This document shows positions 1-10,355 of a DNA stretch of 64,000 nucleotides, one piece after another. The notes under the pieces are model-generated. The model worked only from the letters and a program-made list of their open reading frames with translations, was not told the DNA's origin and searched no databases. The DNA comes from Solen grandis. Taxonomy: Eukaryota > Mollusca > Bivalvia > Adapedonta > Solenidae. Position 1 is the stretch's first letter; each line of letters begins with the position of its first letter. The position numbers were made by a program, and so were the translations under genes. Location: NCBI GenBank assembly GCA_021229015.1, contig CM037778.1, positions 83,006,669 to 83,070,668 of the forward strand, in the 5' to 3' direction.

Positions 1-1388
1 TTTTAAAAATGAAATTTTTAAAAATCTTCTTCTCTGAAACCACAAGGCCTAGCCTTTTGATTTTTGGTATGTAGCATGATCTTATGACTCTCTACCAAGA
101 TTGTTCAAAATATGACCCTGGGGTCAAAATTGGCCCGGCCCAAGGGGTCACTCGATTTAACATAGGTTAATATAGGAAAATCTTCTTCTCAGAAACCACA
201 AGGCCTGGGGTTTAGATATTTGGTGTGCAGCATTGTCTAGTAGATCACAACCAAGTTTGTTCAAATCATGGCCCTGGGGTCAAATTTGGCCCCGCCAAGG
301 GGTCACTTGAGTTTAACATAGGCTTATATAGAAAAAAACTTGAAAAATCTTCTTGTCAGAAACCACAAGACCTGGAGTTTACTTATTTGGTGTGTAAAAT
401 TGCCTAACAGATGTAGAACACAATGTGTTCAAGGTGAGCTATTAGGATCACCCGGGGTTGTGCGTCATGTGTCGTCCATTGTCAACAATTATGACTCTCT
501 ACCAAGATTGTTCAAATCATGACCCTGGGGTCAAAATTGGCCCCGCAACAGGGGTCACTTGATTTAACATAGGCTAATATAGGAAAAAAATTGAAAAATC
601 TTCTTCCCAGAAACCACAAGACCTGGAGTTTAGATATTTGGTATGTAGCATGATCTTATGACTCTCTACCAAGATTGTTCAAATTATGACCCTGGGGTCA
701 AAATTGGCCCCCCCCGGGGTCACTTGATTTAACAAGGCCGGGGTTTTTTGTGTGAAGCATTGTCTAGTAGATTACAACCAAGTTTGTTCAAATCATGGCC
801 CTGGGGTCAAATTTGGCCCTGCCAAGGGGTCACCTGATTTAACATAGGCTAATATAGGAAAAAAAAAACTTGAAAAATCTTCTTCTCAGAAACCACAAGG
901 CATAGAGTTAAGATATTTGGTGTGTAGCATTGTCTAGTGGATCTCTATCAAGTTTGTTCAAATCATGACCCTGGGGTCAAAATAGGCCCCGCCCCAGGGG
1001 TCATTTGATTAATCATAGGCTAATATAGAAAAAAAAAACTTGAAAAATCTTCTTCTCAGAAACCACAAGGCCTGGAGTTTAGATATTTGGTATGTAGTAT
1101 TGTCTACTGGGTCTCTACCACGTTTTTACAAATCATGACCCTGGGGTCAAATTTGGCCCCACCAAAGGGGTCTGTTTAGATATTTGGAAAAATTGGCCCC
1201 GCCCCAGGGGTCACTTGATTTTACATAGACTTATTTTGGAAAAAAACTGATTTTACATAGGCTAATATAGGGAAAAACTTGAAAAATCTTCTCAGAAACC
1301 ACAAGGCCTGGTGTGTAGCATTGTCTAGTGGATCTCTTCTAAGTTTGTTGAAATCATGACCCTGGGGTCAAAATTGGCCCCACCCCAG
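1..1388. repeat. Short-period repeat array (gaccctggggtca type)
   Basis: Eight diverged copies of a unit of about 110-250 bp follow each other. Each copy carries the phrases gaccctggggtca, aaattggcccc, cataggctaatatagg and cagaaaccacaaggcctgg. Copies of the first phrase start near 114, 267, 521, 688, 797, 967, 1137 and 1358. Units differ by substitutions and internal deletions, so this is an old array and not a recent amplification. Short ORFs across it are repeat shadows. The same family is, from general knowledge, abundant in bivalve genomes; its transposon class is not clear from this copy. Confidence 0.85.
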
Positions 1389-3026
1389 CAGAGATTCAGA
1401 TTGGATCGGCCCTTCGGTCCAGGGCCGATAAAAGCTACAGATGACCGGAAAAAATAAACTCAGTACGCCCATCGGGCCGATAAAAATACAGTTCATCAGA
1501 CAATGTGACCGACAAATGTCTGTACCGGACGGTGAAATTTCGACAATTAACCCTTTACTTCATAGAGTCCCACTCTGACGCATTTACTTATTACTTCATA
1601 CAGACGCATTTTGACTCAAATACCCGTTACTTCATGGAGACTCAATCTGACGCAGTCAGTTTTTAACAGCATAAAATTTCCTTATCGGCAAAAAAGACTA
1701 AATAGCAATGTTTGCTGTTGAAACTTTAATCATATTACAATCTATATAAAACATGTGTTTGTTCTGAAAATAATTACATTAGAAACATTTTGATACTTGG
1801 GATCGCCGGTTTGTATGCGTGTTCATAGGGACTCGTACGTTGTAAGAAATTTCGACCACCGGAAATATCGATATTTGCCAAAGTTTTTACGCATAAATAT
1901 CTTTCTTTTTCATAATTACTGGATTCTTTAAATTCAAATACATATATCAATCAATAAAATCAGGAATATGACTAAATAAATAGAATGATGCGTGTCAAGT
2001 TTCGTTTTCTTTTCTTCATGCCATTCAAGTTCTTTCCAGTGGAAAATTACCTATGCAAATTTATTCTTCTCGTGCTATTTTTTGAAACATTAGCGTCTGT
2101 CTATAAAAAGAACCAATAGAATTGTCAGATACCATAAATCACGTGCCACGTGGTCACAAGTGTCGTTAAAACCGGAAATCGCGAGTCTTCTAAGAAATAA
2201 ACAGGCCGTTATAAAATGTTGGCAAGAAACTGTCAATGATGATTGAAAAACAAAGAGTAGATAAGGTATCAAAGGATGTCAATCTATTATTGGGGGAATA
2301 AAATATAAACTTTTAATTGATTTGTCAGCACTTCAAGTTAGATCGTATTTAAAGAACACGACTGTCGCAGAATGGAAAATCATTCTGACGAGTCGGATTT
2401 TTCGGATTTTGCTGAATTCGCCTTGACTTTGATTAGATAGAAAGTCATATAAATTACAATTCTGTGTTTGATTTGATAAACAATCAAAATATCTTATATG
2501 TCCAATCTTTCTCTCACTCATCATCTTCAAAATTCTAGAAGTATGAATGATCTCACATTTCCATTTAAAGTTAAATAATTTATTATTACCTGCTGTTTCT
2601 TGAGTCAATAATTTTTTTTTTTTTTTTGCTTTTATTTGTAAGATCTTTTATGCTTAAGGGTTGGGTGGGTTCTCCATTGTGACATACTAATTCCGTACTG
2701 AATAAATGCATCCTCCAGATACTAACTTGAATAACAATTATTTATTTCATTTCTATATAAGTAAACAAGGTATCAGAAGATAGTCATAACAACATATTTA
2801 CCTAGGAAATTATTTAACTGACTGAAGTTTTGAAACAATCTTGAATGATATATTTCAAAGCAAAAAGAATATAAATAAATAAAGTAAACTTGAAAGTGTA
2901 ATTAATGTCTTATTAAGCATTTTGCTATAACAAAAGTTTTTCTTGTAATTTAGGACAAATGACTTAAAAAAAAATGACCATTTAGGACAACTGTCCTAAG
3001 GAATGTGGGTCCAATCTGAATCACTG
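1389..3026. mobile_element. Non-autonomous TIR DNA transposon inserted in the array
   Basis: The left end reads CAGAGATTCAGATTGGA (1389-1405). The right end, read on the minus strand, is CAGTGATTCAGATTGGA (3010-3026), giving 17-bp terminal inverted repeats with one mismatch. CCCAG flanks both sides (1384-1388 and 3027-3031), which fits a 5-bp target duplication. The gaccctggggtca array is interrupted at 1388 and resumes at 3027, giving an empty-site comparison inside the same sequence. No transposase ORF is visible in the 1.6-kb interior, so it would need enzymes from elsewhere. The superfamily is uncertain; CAG ends recall hAT elements but hATs make 8-bp duplications. Confidence 0.7.
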
Positions 3027-3262
3027 CCCAGGGGTCACTTTATTTAACATAGACTAATATAGGAGAAACCTGAAAAAAAAATCTCAGAAATCACAAAGCC
3101 TGGAGTTTAGATATTTCGTATGTTACATGGGCTATAGACCTCTACCAAGTTTGTTCAAATCATGACCCTGGGGTCAAAATTGGCTCTGCCCCAGGGGTCA
3201 CTTGATTTTACATAGCCTAATGATACCAGGTGAGCAATCCAGGGCCATCATGGACCTCTTGT
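3027..3262. repeat. Continuation and 3' end of the gaccctggggtca repeat
   Basis: The array phrases resume directly after the TIR element. The block closes with a short imperfect hairpin (GGGCCAT / ATGGACC at about 3241-3255) followed by tcttgtt. A hairpin-closed end like this resembles the 3' end of rolling-circle (Helitron/Helentron-like) non-autonomous elements that contain tandem repeats, but no enzyme or clear 5' end is present, so this class is only a suggestion. Confidence 0.6.
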
Positions 3263-3426
3263 TGTGTGTGTTTTTTGTTTGTGTGTTTACAGAGTTAATA
3301 TATAGGGAGCTATAAGTTTCAAGTTTTGAGTACAGGTAAATTTTATGTGAAATTGATCATGACCTACTTTTGATAATTTAAGCTAAGGCCTTCAAATTTG
3401 GACCACTGGTACAGTTATGTGTGTGG
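3263..3426. other. Short stretch with no gene seen
   Basis: GT-rich sequence between the array end and the N gap. Any further exon of the GTPase gene lying 3' of 3618 would fall here, in the gap, or outside the window; none is recognisable. Confidence 0.4.
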
Positions 3427-3526
3427 NNNNNNNNNNNNNNNNNNNNNNNNNNNNNNNNNNNNNNNNNNNNNNNNNNNNNNNNNNNNNNNNNNNNNNNNNN
3501 NNNNNNNNNNNNNNNNNNNNNNNNNN
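3427..3526. other. Assembly gap (100 N)
   Basis: Exactly 100 N bases, the usual placeholder for a scaffold join of unknown size. It lies about 90 bp 3' of the last visible exon of the GTPase gene, so the continuation of that gene may be hidden here. Confidence 0.99.
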
Positions 3527-3617
3527 GCCAGTATGTCACGCGTCAATGTCATTGATTTTTATTATAAATTACGAGTTCATCAAAATAATTCTTGACTACT
3601 AAAATACAGAAATTTAC

Positions 3618-3842
3618 TTCAGAAGGAGAGTCCGAGTTTACTGTTTCCCTCCATTCACTCAGGGTCCTGCTCGTAGCATCACATCTTTTGCGCTCTAGAC
3701 AATTAGCTAGAGAAACTTCGGCGTACTTTAGAATCTCTTTAAGAGTAAACATGGTCAAGAGATTCATTGACTTGTTCAGCTGATTCTCCGAATTCTTAAC
3801 CGGGAAAACGCAGTTTGGTGTCAGTCCGAAGAGTTTTGCAGC
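3618..3842 (-). CDS. IFI44-like module III, linker exon
   Basis: The exon is 75 codons long with phase 0 at both ends. It starts after a tttag acceptor with AAKLFGLTPNC, carries the VFPVKNSEN segment that matches the KNY motif near the C-terminus of IFI44-type GTPases, then a helical stretch and LSEWRETVNS. It ends at the donor GAA|gtaaat. The W-R segment at its end matches the region preceding the P-loop in this family, so a fourth GTPase module is expected further left, beyond or inside the N gap at 3427-3526. The third motif residue is Ser (KNS) where the other two linker exons have Tyr (KNY). Confidence 0.75.
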
Positions 3843-4426
3843 CTAAAAGATGACATAAGAGCTTATGAGATCCTAACTTTTGACTGGCTTAAATACAGGC
3901 ATTCAGGGGCTCTCAAGCTGGGCACTTCCACCAGTAACCGCGTAAAATAATAAAAAAAATGTGCATGTGCACCCTTGCCTGGCGTTCGGCAAAATTCGGT
4001 TGCTATGGGAACTCCGAAAACTTAGTACTGGACCTAACCAGGAACCTGCCTTCCATGTATTGGTGCTAAACACCGGACACGTAAAAGTACCCCCTTATAT
4101 CCAGCAACTGTCTTTCCAATGTTGTCTCTCCAGCAAAAAGCATGACTCGATTCGTTAGTTATTTTTGACCGCAAGGTCTAAACATACGGCCATAATAATA
4201 AGAAATTGATGGCTAGTAATTACAATAGAAGAAGACATCAGAGACGGTTCATTTAACACTAAAGATATTGTCCATTCAAAAATCAAAATTTATAAAATTA
4301 TTTTACATTTTGACATGCCAAATACAGAATCGCAACATCCAGTAAAAAAACTGAAACATAAAGATGTCATAATGTTATCAAGAGATATATCTGTTATTTT
4401 TTATATCAATATTAGCTTAGGTATAC

Positions 4427-4536
4427 CTTGTCGACACAGTGTTTAACATCAGTATTTCGAAAAATTTCCGCTGTATAGTCGTCAGTAAAGGAAAACATCT
4501 GATCGACTTTTGTCAAAAGAATCACTTGCTGGACAT
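4427..4536 (-). CDS. IFI44-like module III, G4 exon
   Basis: A 110-bp exon (phase 1/0) with a tttacag acceptor and a gtatac donor. It encodes VQQVILLTKVDQMFSFTDDY and more. TKVD is the G4 motif that recognises the guanine base. Its length is identical to the G4 exons at 7462-7571 and 51311-51420, which is strong support for the exon model. Confidence 0.85.
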
Positions 4537-4727
4537 CTGTAAATGATACATTAATGATGAATAATTCTATCTCATATTGTTAAGAATAGCGAATAGATAT
4601 ATCGTAAGTACAATGATGCAAATCTTTTATGGCAAATTATAATTACATTTTATATATAATTTTAACGAAACCAAGTAGAAACGGTCAAACTTTTGTGAAA
4701 CAGATAAGTTAATGTATGTAAATACAC

Positions 4728-4908
4728 CTTGTTCTTTCATGACTTCTTGAGCATCTCGAATGTTTTGTATTATATTCGGTGTTTCTTCCGATATTGTGTC
4801 GATAGTGGAGGCGTCAACTACAATCACTGCACACATGACCCTGTCATTCAGTGTAGGATGCATTTCAAATCCAGGGCAATCCGGGGCAGTTGGTGAACTT
4901 ATGTCAAA
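4728..4908 (-). CDS. IFI44-like module III, VID exon
   Basis: A 181-bp exon (phase 0/1) with a ttattag acceptor and a gtgtat donor. It encodes FDISSPTAPDCPGFEMHPTL followed by NDRVMCAVIVVDASTID and a helical tail ending MKEQ. The pattern D-R-V/I...VxxVVD matches the strand after G3 in IFI44-type GTPases. It has the same length and phase as the exon at 7752-7932. Confidence 0.85.
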
Positions 4909-5190
4909 CTAATAAAATATCGCAAAAATAAAAAAGGAAATATTTGCTTTTGCACTCCATTTCAATTGGTCTTATAAAAGCTTGTTTGTAGAAAGTCACC
5001 AAAATGTTTACGATAACAGGTACAAATTTTATATGTTATGGCGTGCGAGGTCTTTTGTTAATGGTGTTTCATTAAATAAATATTAAACGATAATATTAGC
5101 AATTATGGTTTGTCAAGGTAATACGTGTATTTTTAAATAAACACGCGAACACCTAATAAAGCAAGCGGAAAAGCAAAATATCAAATTTAC

Positions 5191-5343
5191 ATTCATATTC
5201 TCCCCAATGTTGCCTTTCAGAGCTAGTTTGACATTTGCTTTAGTGATAAGATAGTCCTCTTCAAGACCTTGCATGTCACAAAAGCGTACTGGTAGACGTC
5301 TTTCATATTCCTTAGTTCGGAATTTGATTTGATATCGGTGGAA
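5191..5343 (-). pseudogene. IFI44-like module III, G3 exon without an acceptor
   Basis: Fifty-one codons aligned with the intact 50-codon exon at 10188-10337: FHRYQIK against FTRYQIK, LPVRFCDMQGLEED against LPVRLCDMRGLDNS, and NVKLALKG against NVKLLLEG. DMQGL is the G3 motif. The donor (AAT|gtaaat) is intact. On the 5' side no AG occurs on the minus strand within 50 bases of the expected boundary: the sequence before the first codon is T-rich and ends CCAC. An in-frame TAA lies 6 bases upstream of the first Phe codon. The exon is therefore either dead, mis-sequenced at the acceptor, or spliced in a non-canonical way. Both flanking phases are 0, so skipping it keeps the reading frame but deletes G3. 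Confidence 0.65.
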
Positions 5344-6110
5344 AAATTATTAATCATATAAAATTGTAGATATGTCGATTTGATTACCGTTTGCCTCACC
5401 TTTTTAGCCGTGAAGTAGCTCTTTTTCAGTCCAAATAAATACATTACGTAGGTTAAGTGTAATATATGTTTGTTTTGAACGGTTACGTGAGCAGCGTGTT
5501 CCTATCGCTTACTTCAAAGGCGCCGTTGTGGCCAACGTGACAAATAAGTGAAACAAACGGTAAGTCAATTATAGTTCATATTTTTAAAATATGAGAATAA
5601 GCAATACATAAAGAAAATCAAAACGATACTGTTCAACGATGAAAATACGTCATAGGCATTGAATGTTTGAGAACATGCCAGATTCATATATAGGTTTAGT
5701 GGCATACTATAGAGTAGAATTGAAGAGTAGGGAGACAAAATGTGGCTTCCTGCTAGAAAGCAAGCCAGGTGTTTGTGTCCAGAAATCAAATGTTTATTCA
5801 GGATCCTCTTGTCGACAATAAAAACCCGTCAAAAGTTGCATAACCACAAAACATGAAACTCATGTAAATATCAGCCAAGTATTACACTTGGTTAAATTTC
5901 TTTTAAGCTTAAGATTCTTTCCTTGCCCGACTTTTATATCATCAATATACATGTTTATAATCAAATGTAAGTAGCAAGCAAAATGCAGCAGCCATTTTGT
6001 ACAGAGGCACCTGATGTTACTAAGAAAATAACACAAAATATCGCAAAAGAACTTTTCATACCATAAATGGTTTAAATGCCAAAAATAAATTTCAAACGTT
6101 ACTACAATAC

Positions 6111-6317
6111 CTTTTCAATTTTGCTTGAGCTCCCACTCGTTGCAACGTTAAATATTTCTCCTTGAAATACAGAACTCACAGTGTTGATGAAACTTGTTTT
6201 TCCAGCTGCTTTTGGACCTAAAAGTAGGATATTTACTAACGTTGTTTCCAAGTCCTTTGCGCTGGAATCCTTTATTGGACTGTAGTTTTCAAAAAATGAA
6301 TTGAGTTCGCCTATCGC
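6111..6317 (-). CDS. IFI44-like module III, P-loop exon
   Basis: A 69-codon exon, phase 0/0, with a strong acceptor (ttcttttcag) and a gtattg donor. It opens with AIGELNSFFENYSP, then LVNILLLGPKAAGKTSFINT. GPKAAGKT is the Walker A / G1 loop that holds the nucleotide phosphates. The spacing from the preceding W-R segment in exon 6411-6620 to this P-loop is as expected for the N-terminal edge of an IFI44-type GTPase. The tail (GSSSKIEK) matches the position of switch I. Confidence 0.88.
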
Positions 6318-6410
6318 CTGAAAAGAAATCAAATTTGGTATTTCTATGTGCCTGATTGGAAACGTAAACGAGATATATAAAACTTGGATTGAATAATTTG
6401 TTTTATTTAC

Positions 6411-6620
6411 CTGATCCTGCTGTTTCCAGTTTACTGTCTTTCTCCATGATACAGTGTATTCGTTCTCTGGTATATTATTCAAACATGCCTCAGATTTTTT
6501 CAGAAGTTCCATTAACGTGGATAGCGTAATGGCATTTATTTCATCTTTAAGATGAATTTCATCTTCGTAATTTTTTATCGGCAACACGTTGCTAAGAGGT
6601 AGGGCGAACATCGTAGCTAC
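6411..6620 (-). CDS. IFI44-like module II, linker exon
   Basis: A 70-codon exon (phase 0/0) after an aacag acceptor. It reads VATMFALPLSNVLPIKNYED, then a helix-forming LSTLMELLKKSEA stretch, then SWRKTVNWKQQDQ at the donor gtaaat. VLPIKNY is the C-terminal KNY motif of one GTPase; SWRKTVNW is the start of the next. One exon thus spans the boundary between two GTPase modules. The Met at 6611 could be mistaken for a start codon, but the acceptor just upstream and the homologous exon at 50779-50994, which has no Met there, argue that it is internal. Confidence 0.85.
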
Positions 6621-6921
6621 CTGTTATAAGATGACAGATGAAAACAGTGCTCTTTGAATGATGAAAAAATATTTCAGGACAAATTAAAGTATAAGTTTAA
6701 GGATGACTAAATTACTAAGATTACATTACTATAATAGCTTTTTGGTGAAATATTTGCTAAAGCAAAATGATTCATAAGGCTGTTTTGTATATGAAGATTA
6801 ACCTTTATGCTTGTTAATAAGGAAACATATCTTTATCTATTTTAAACTACATGTATATTCTTGTGTTAGACCTTATGCTTGCGAGATATATTATATCATT
6901 TTCCTGCGATACTTGATTTTC

Positions 6922-7333
6922 AATCATACATGTATTTAACTTTCCGATATATTAACTTGTACCGGGACGGCAATATATAATATATAATTTCTATTTGGGC
7001 TTGCACGCTACACTATCACCAACTGCAAATTTTGAACTGACGTTACGATAAAAATTGCCGAAACTGTCTACTGTACTGTACATATTCATCACGACGACTG
7101 TCTCCACGCCACTGAAAGTAAACTGTAACGATTAAGAAAAAAACAGAATCTGTAGTGCATACACTGTGAAATGTACACGAGATTCGGTACACTATAGATA
7201 TTTATACAAATAAATATTTACTTACTCCTAAGAATTTCCCTCAGTAAATTCCCAACCCATAAGCACTCATAAATTTAAAATGTATACTCTTAAAGAAATA
7301 GCCTCGTGACCTTTTGTTTTTAACCTTTTTATC
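6922..7333. repeat. 412-bp duplicated intron segment, copy 1
   Basis: Nearly identical to 8841-9249, in the same orientation, with only a few substitutions and a 3-bp indel. It lies in the intron between exons 6411-6620 and 7462-7571. A 25-base phrase, atcattttcctgc followed by atacttgattt, occurs on both sides of this copy (about 6896-6920 and 7331-7355) but not around copy 2, as if this copy is an insertion that duplicated its target. No terminal inverted repeats or ORF are visible. Confidence 0.85.
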
Positions 7334-7461
7334 ATTTTCCTGCAATACTTGATTTCTCTTTATTCAGTTCTGTAACTTTAAGCTGTTTTTTTTATATTGA
7401 GAAGATATATAACAAACTCACAACGGTTCTATTAAATTCATATTTTATCTTTAATTTATAC

Positions 7462-7571
7462 CTTCTCCGTCAGACTCTTTATGGCCAAACTCTGAAATGC
7501 TTGACTAGCATTTTCTTTAGAAATTGGACAAACTTTGTCGATCTTCGTCAAAACAACAACTGGTTGAATAC
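7462..7571 (-). CDS. IFI44-like module II, G4 exon
   Basis: A 110-bp exon (phase 1/0) with a tataaacag acceptor and a gtataa donor. It encodes IQPVVVLTKIDKVCPISKEN and SLTEK. TKID is the G4 guanine-specificity motif. Its length equals the other two G4 exons. Confidence 0.87.
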
Positions 7572-7751
7572 CTGTTTATATAAAGAAATACTACAAAATC
7601 ATTTTCATAATGGTAAACAATCGAAATGTATTACTTTTTAGCTTATCCAGACAATATTATCATTTATTTGTTGGGTAACCATGAGGTAATACGTATTATT
7701 TCAATGGCATATGATTTTAAGATCACATATAAACATTTTTTATGTAATTAC

Positions 7752-7932
7752 GAAAGTCAAGCAAGATATTCTGGATATCCCGTATGTTATCCAGAACTGT
7801 CGGTGACAGTTCAGCCAGGACTTCAACCGTGTTTCCATCTATTACAAAAGCAACCGATGAGATGCGATCATCCAACGTAGGCTTTGGATTGTAACATGGA
7901 CTGTCGTTTGTGATTTCTTCGGCGCCATTAAA
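7752..7932 (-). CDS. IFI44-like module II, VID exon
   Basis: A 181-bp exon (phase 0/1) after a gttaccag acceptor. It encodes FNGAEEITNDSPCYNPKPTL, DDRISSVAFVIDGNTVEVL and DNIRDIQNILLDF, with a gtaatt donor. The D-R-I..VxFVID pattern is shared with exons 4728-4908 and 52255-52426. Confidence 0.87.
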
Positions 7933-8840
7933 CTGGTAACATAATACAAAAACACACAAAAATATATATATTTGATAATTTGAACATTATACATGTATAA
8001 CTAATGAAGTCAATAAGTTTTACAAATATCGAAGAATAAACGACATATGACATTAAAATGGGATTACTAAATCTGGTAAATTCAGAAGATTTATGGAGAA
8101 ATGACTGTTGAATTATTCTATGATACCTTTAAAGACGAACGCGACAGTTTCTATTATCACACACGTGTAAATGCTACACAAGAGAAGTGCTCGATTAAAT
8201 AAAAACGGTAGATGAAAACTCTAGATCGAAAACGGGTGTGTGTTATATTTTAACTGGAAAGTTTGCATTACTATTGTGACAAAAATTATTAAGTGAAGTG
8301 TACCCCGTTCATAATTGGTTAAGTTTGCTTTTATTTTCTACGAGTATTTCCGCTTTTCTGTATGTCTTGATTGCTAATCAAACTTGAATGTGTAAGTTTA
8401 AACGCATTTTTGCATCACAGTTCGTTATTTTACTGTACTAATTAGATTTAAGGGTTTAAATAAAGTTTATACGCTTTACAAGAAGCTTACACACTTTTGT
8501 TCCCTTTTTCTGGGAAAGGTTTCACCAAGAAGAGTTCATCTTTTTAGTTGGTCACGTGATTTGTAGTATATTAATACAGCGTTTTTGCTCTATTTCAGTC
8601 AATCTGCTGGTGGTGGTGGTTTCTTCGTTACTAAACGGTAGTATACTTTTCATATTTATAACAGTAACAAATAACCTTTTAGTGTGCACCCGGTAAGTTG
8701 CAGCTATATGCTCAGGGTTTCGGGTGAGGTTTTAGTTAAACGTTATTTAACCATATGACAACGGTACCGCGTTAATAACGTCATGGCGAAAGCGCTAAAG
8801 TATATTTTTTTATTGAATGTAAGATACTAAAGGCGTGTAA

Positions 8841-9249
8841 AATCATACATGTATTTAACTTTCCGATATATTAACTTGTACCGGGACGGCAATATATAAT
8901 ATATAATTTCTATTTGGGCTTGCACGCTACACTATCACCAACTGCAAATTTTGAACTGACGTTACGATAAAAATTGCCGAAACTGTCTACTGTACTGTAC
9001 ATATTCATCACGACGACTGTCTCTACGCCACTGAAAGTAAACTGTAACGATTAAGAAAAAAACAGAATCTGTAGTGCATACACTGTGAAATGTACACGAG
9101 ATTCGGTACACTATAGATATTTATACAAATAAATATTTACTTACTCCTAATTTCCCTCAGTAAATTCCCAGCCCATAAGCACTCATAAATTTAAAATGTA
9201 TACTCTTAAAGAAATAGCCTCGTGACCTATTGTTTTTAACCTTTTTATC
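8841..9249. repeat. 412-bp duplicated intron segment, copy 2
   Basis: Second copy of 6922-7333, 1.9 kb away in the intron between exons 7752-7932 and 10188-10337. The two copies bracket the exons at 7462-7571 and 7752-7932 and could mediate their deletion or duplication by recombination. Confidence 0.85.
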
Positions 9250-9698
9250 TTACAGATAAGTACTTAAAAAGTTTTCATTGAAAAATAAGAAAAAAAAATA
9301 AATGTTTAAACATTAGAAAAAATAAGGTTTGAAACAAAAACTGTTGGTTTGTACTGTTTTTCAAAATAAATGGTTGTTTAAGCCATATGCAAGAATATTT
9401 AGTAGCAGATGGATACTTAGTAAGCCCTAACTTCATTTTGCTTAAGTAATTTTGATTTTTTACCAATATATTAACACAACCTTTACTTAAAAAAATATGA
9501 TCCATTTGAAGAAAAAACATAGACTTGGTTTTCATAGGTGAAATTTCATTATAAAATACGACTATATAGGGTATACTAATAATAACACTCATATTTTTCT
9601 AAGGCTGATGAACCCGTGTTTTTATTTAATATTTTAGCAGATAAGATAATATGCTATCAATAATCAGGAAATTATTCTAAATGTTTTTTTAATGCTGA

Positions 9699-9954
9699 CT
9701 TGACTTGAATATTTGAGTTTACCGTCGCTTCGACAGTATTTCAGTCATATAGCGACGTCCAGCTAATTACAGGTGGAGGAAAACCCCAAATGCACGGAGG
9801 CATCCGGGTAGAACAACCGACCTACCACAAGCCAGCTGGAAGGCTTCCTCGCATGAAAATACCGAATGACCCTTACGGGATTCGAACCCTCGCGGTGAGG
9901 GGCTGAGTGAGTGTTAAAGTCAGCGACTTTATCCCCTCGGCCACAGAGGCCCCT
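9699..9954 (-). mobile_element. tRNA-derived SINE, copy 1
   Basis: Read on the minus strand it starts ggggcctctgtggccgaggg, an A-box-like tRNA head (9927-9943), followed by a B box agggttcgaatcc (9878-9890). A conserved body follows (tccagctggctt, ggtaggtcgg, ttctacccgg, cacctgtaattagctggacg). AATGCTGA occurs on both sides (9691-9698 and 9958-9965), a plausible target duplication. The same body is present at 48921-49178. The head resembles tRNA-Ser/Leu. Mollusc SINEs of the V-SINE/RUDI kind have this layout; assignment to a named family needs an alignment. Confidence 0.85.
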
Positions 9955-10187
9955 TTAAATGCTGAAACTGTAGCGATCGTCTTTAATAATATATAGCAAT
10001 ATATATTGTAATATAACTAATAAAAACAAGTATTTCTCTTGGGTAATGTAAGTGTGCCAGCTTTATTTTTACAATTTTGATTGCATATGTTATAATGTTT
10101 TCTAGTGCATTCACAAAACATTTAATTAATATATTCAATCATCCTGAAATAAGTATTCGTCATTAAAAGCATAAAAGAGTTGTATAC

Positions 10188-10337
10188 CTCAGAATCATTT
10201 TTAATGTGTCCCTCCAAAAGAAGTTTGACGTTTTCACGTTTCAGTAGGTGGCTGTTGTCCAGTCCGCGCATATCGCATAGTCTGACAGGCAGCACATCAT
10301 CCTTGTCATTGGATCGTTTTATCTGGTATCTTGTGAA
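10188..10337 (-). CDS. IFI44-like module II, G3 exon
   Basis: A 50-codon exon (phase 0/0) with a gtttcaaag acceptor and a gtatac donor. It encodes FTRYQIKRSNDKDD, VLPVRLCDMRGLDNSHLL and NVKLLLEGHIKNDSE. DMRGL is the G3 motif (DxxG), which contacts magnesium and the gamma phosphate. The only P-loop exon upstream that I can find is at 49216-49398, nearly 39 kb away. Confidence 0.87.
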
Positions 10338-10355
10338 CTTTGAAACAGAAAGCAA

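Noticed and set aside
225..522. Two overlapping short ORFs in the left array
   Set aside because: They consist only of array unit sequence and are disrupted in neighbouring units.
1..1388. CRISPR-like array of repeats
   Set aside because: Units are long, diverged and without uniform spacers, and the setting is an animal genome.
5333..5400. U12-type (AT-AC) intron before the G3 exon of module III
   Set aside because: The 3' side ends in CCAC, but the upstream donor is gtattg and not ATATCCTT, and no clear branch-site match was seen.
6102..6611. Single 169-codon minus-strand ORF starting at the Met at 6611
   Set aside because: It reads through a proper intron (6318-6410). The homologous exons show that 6411-6620 and 6111-6317 are separate exons, and the Met is internal.
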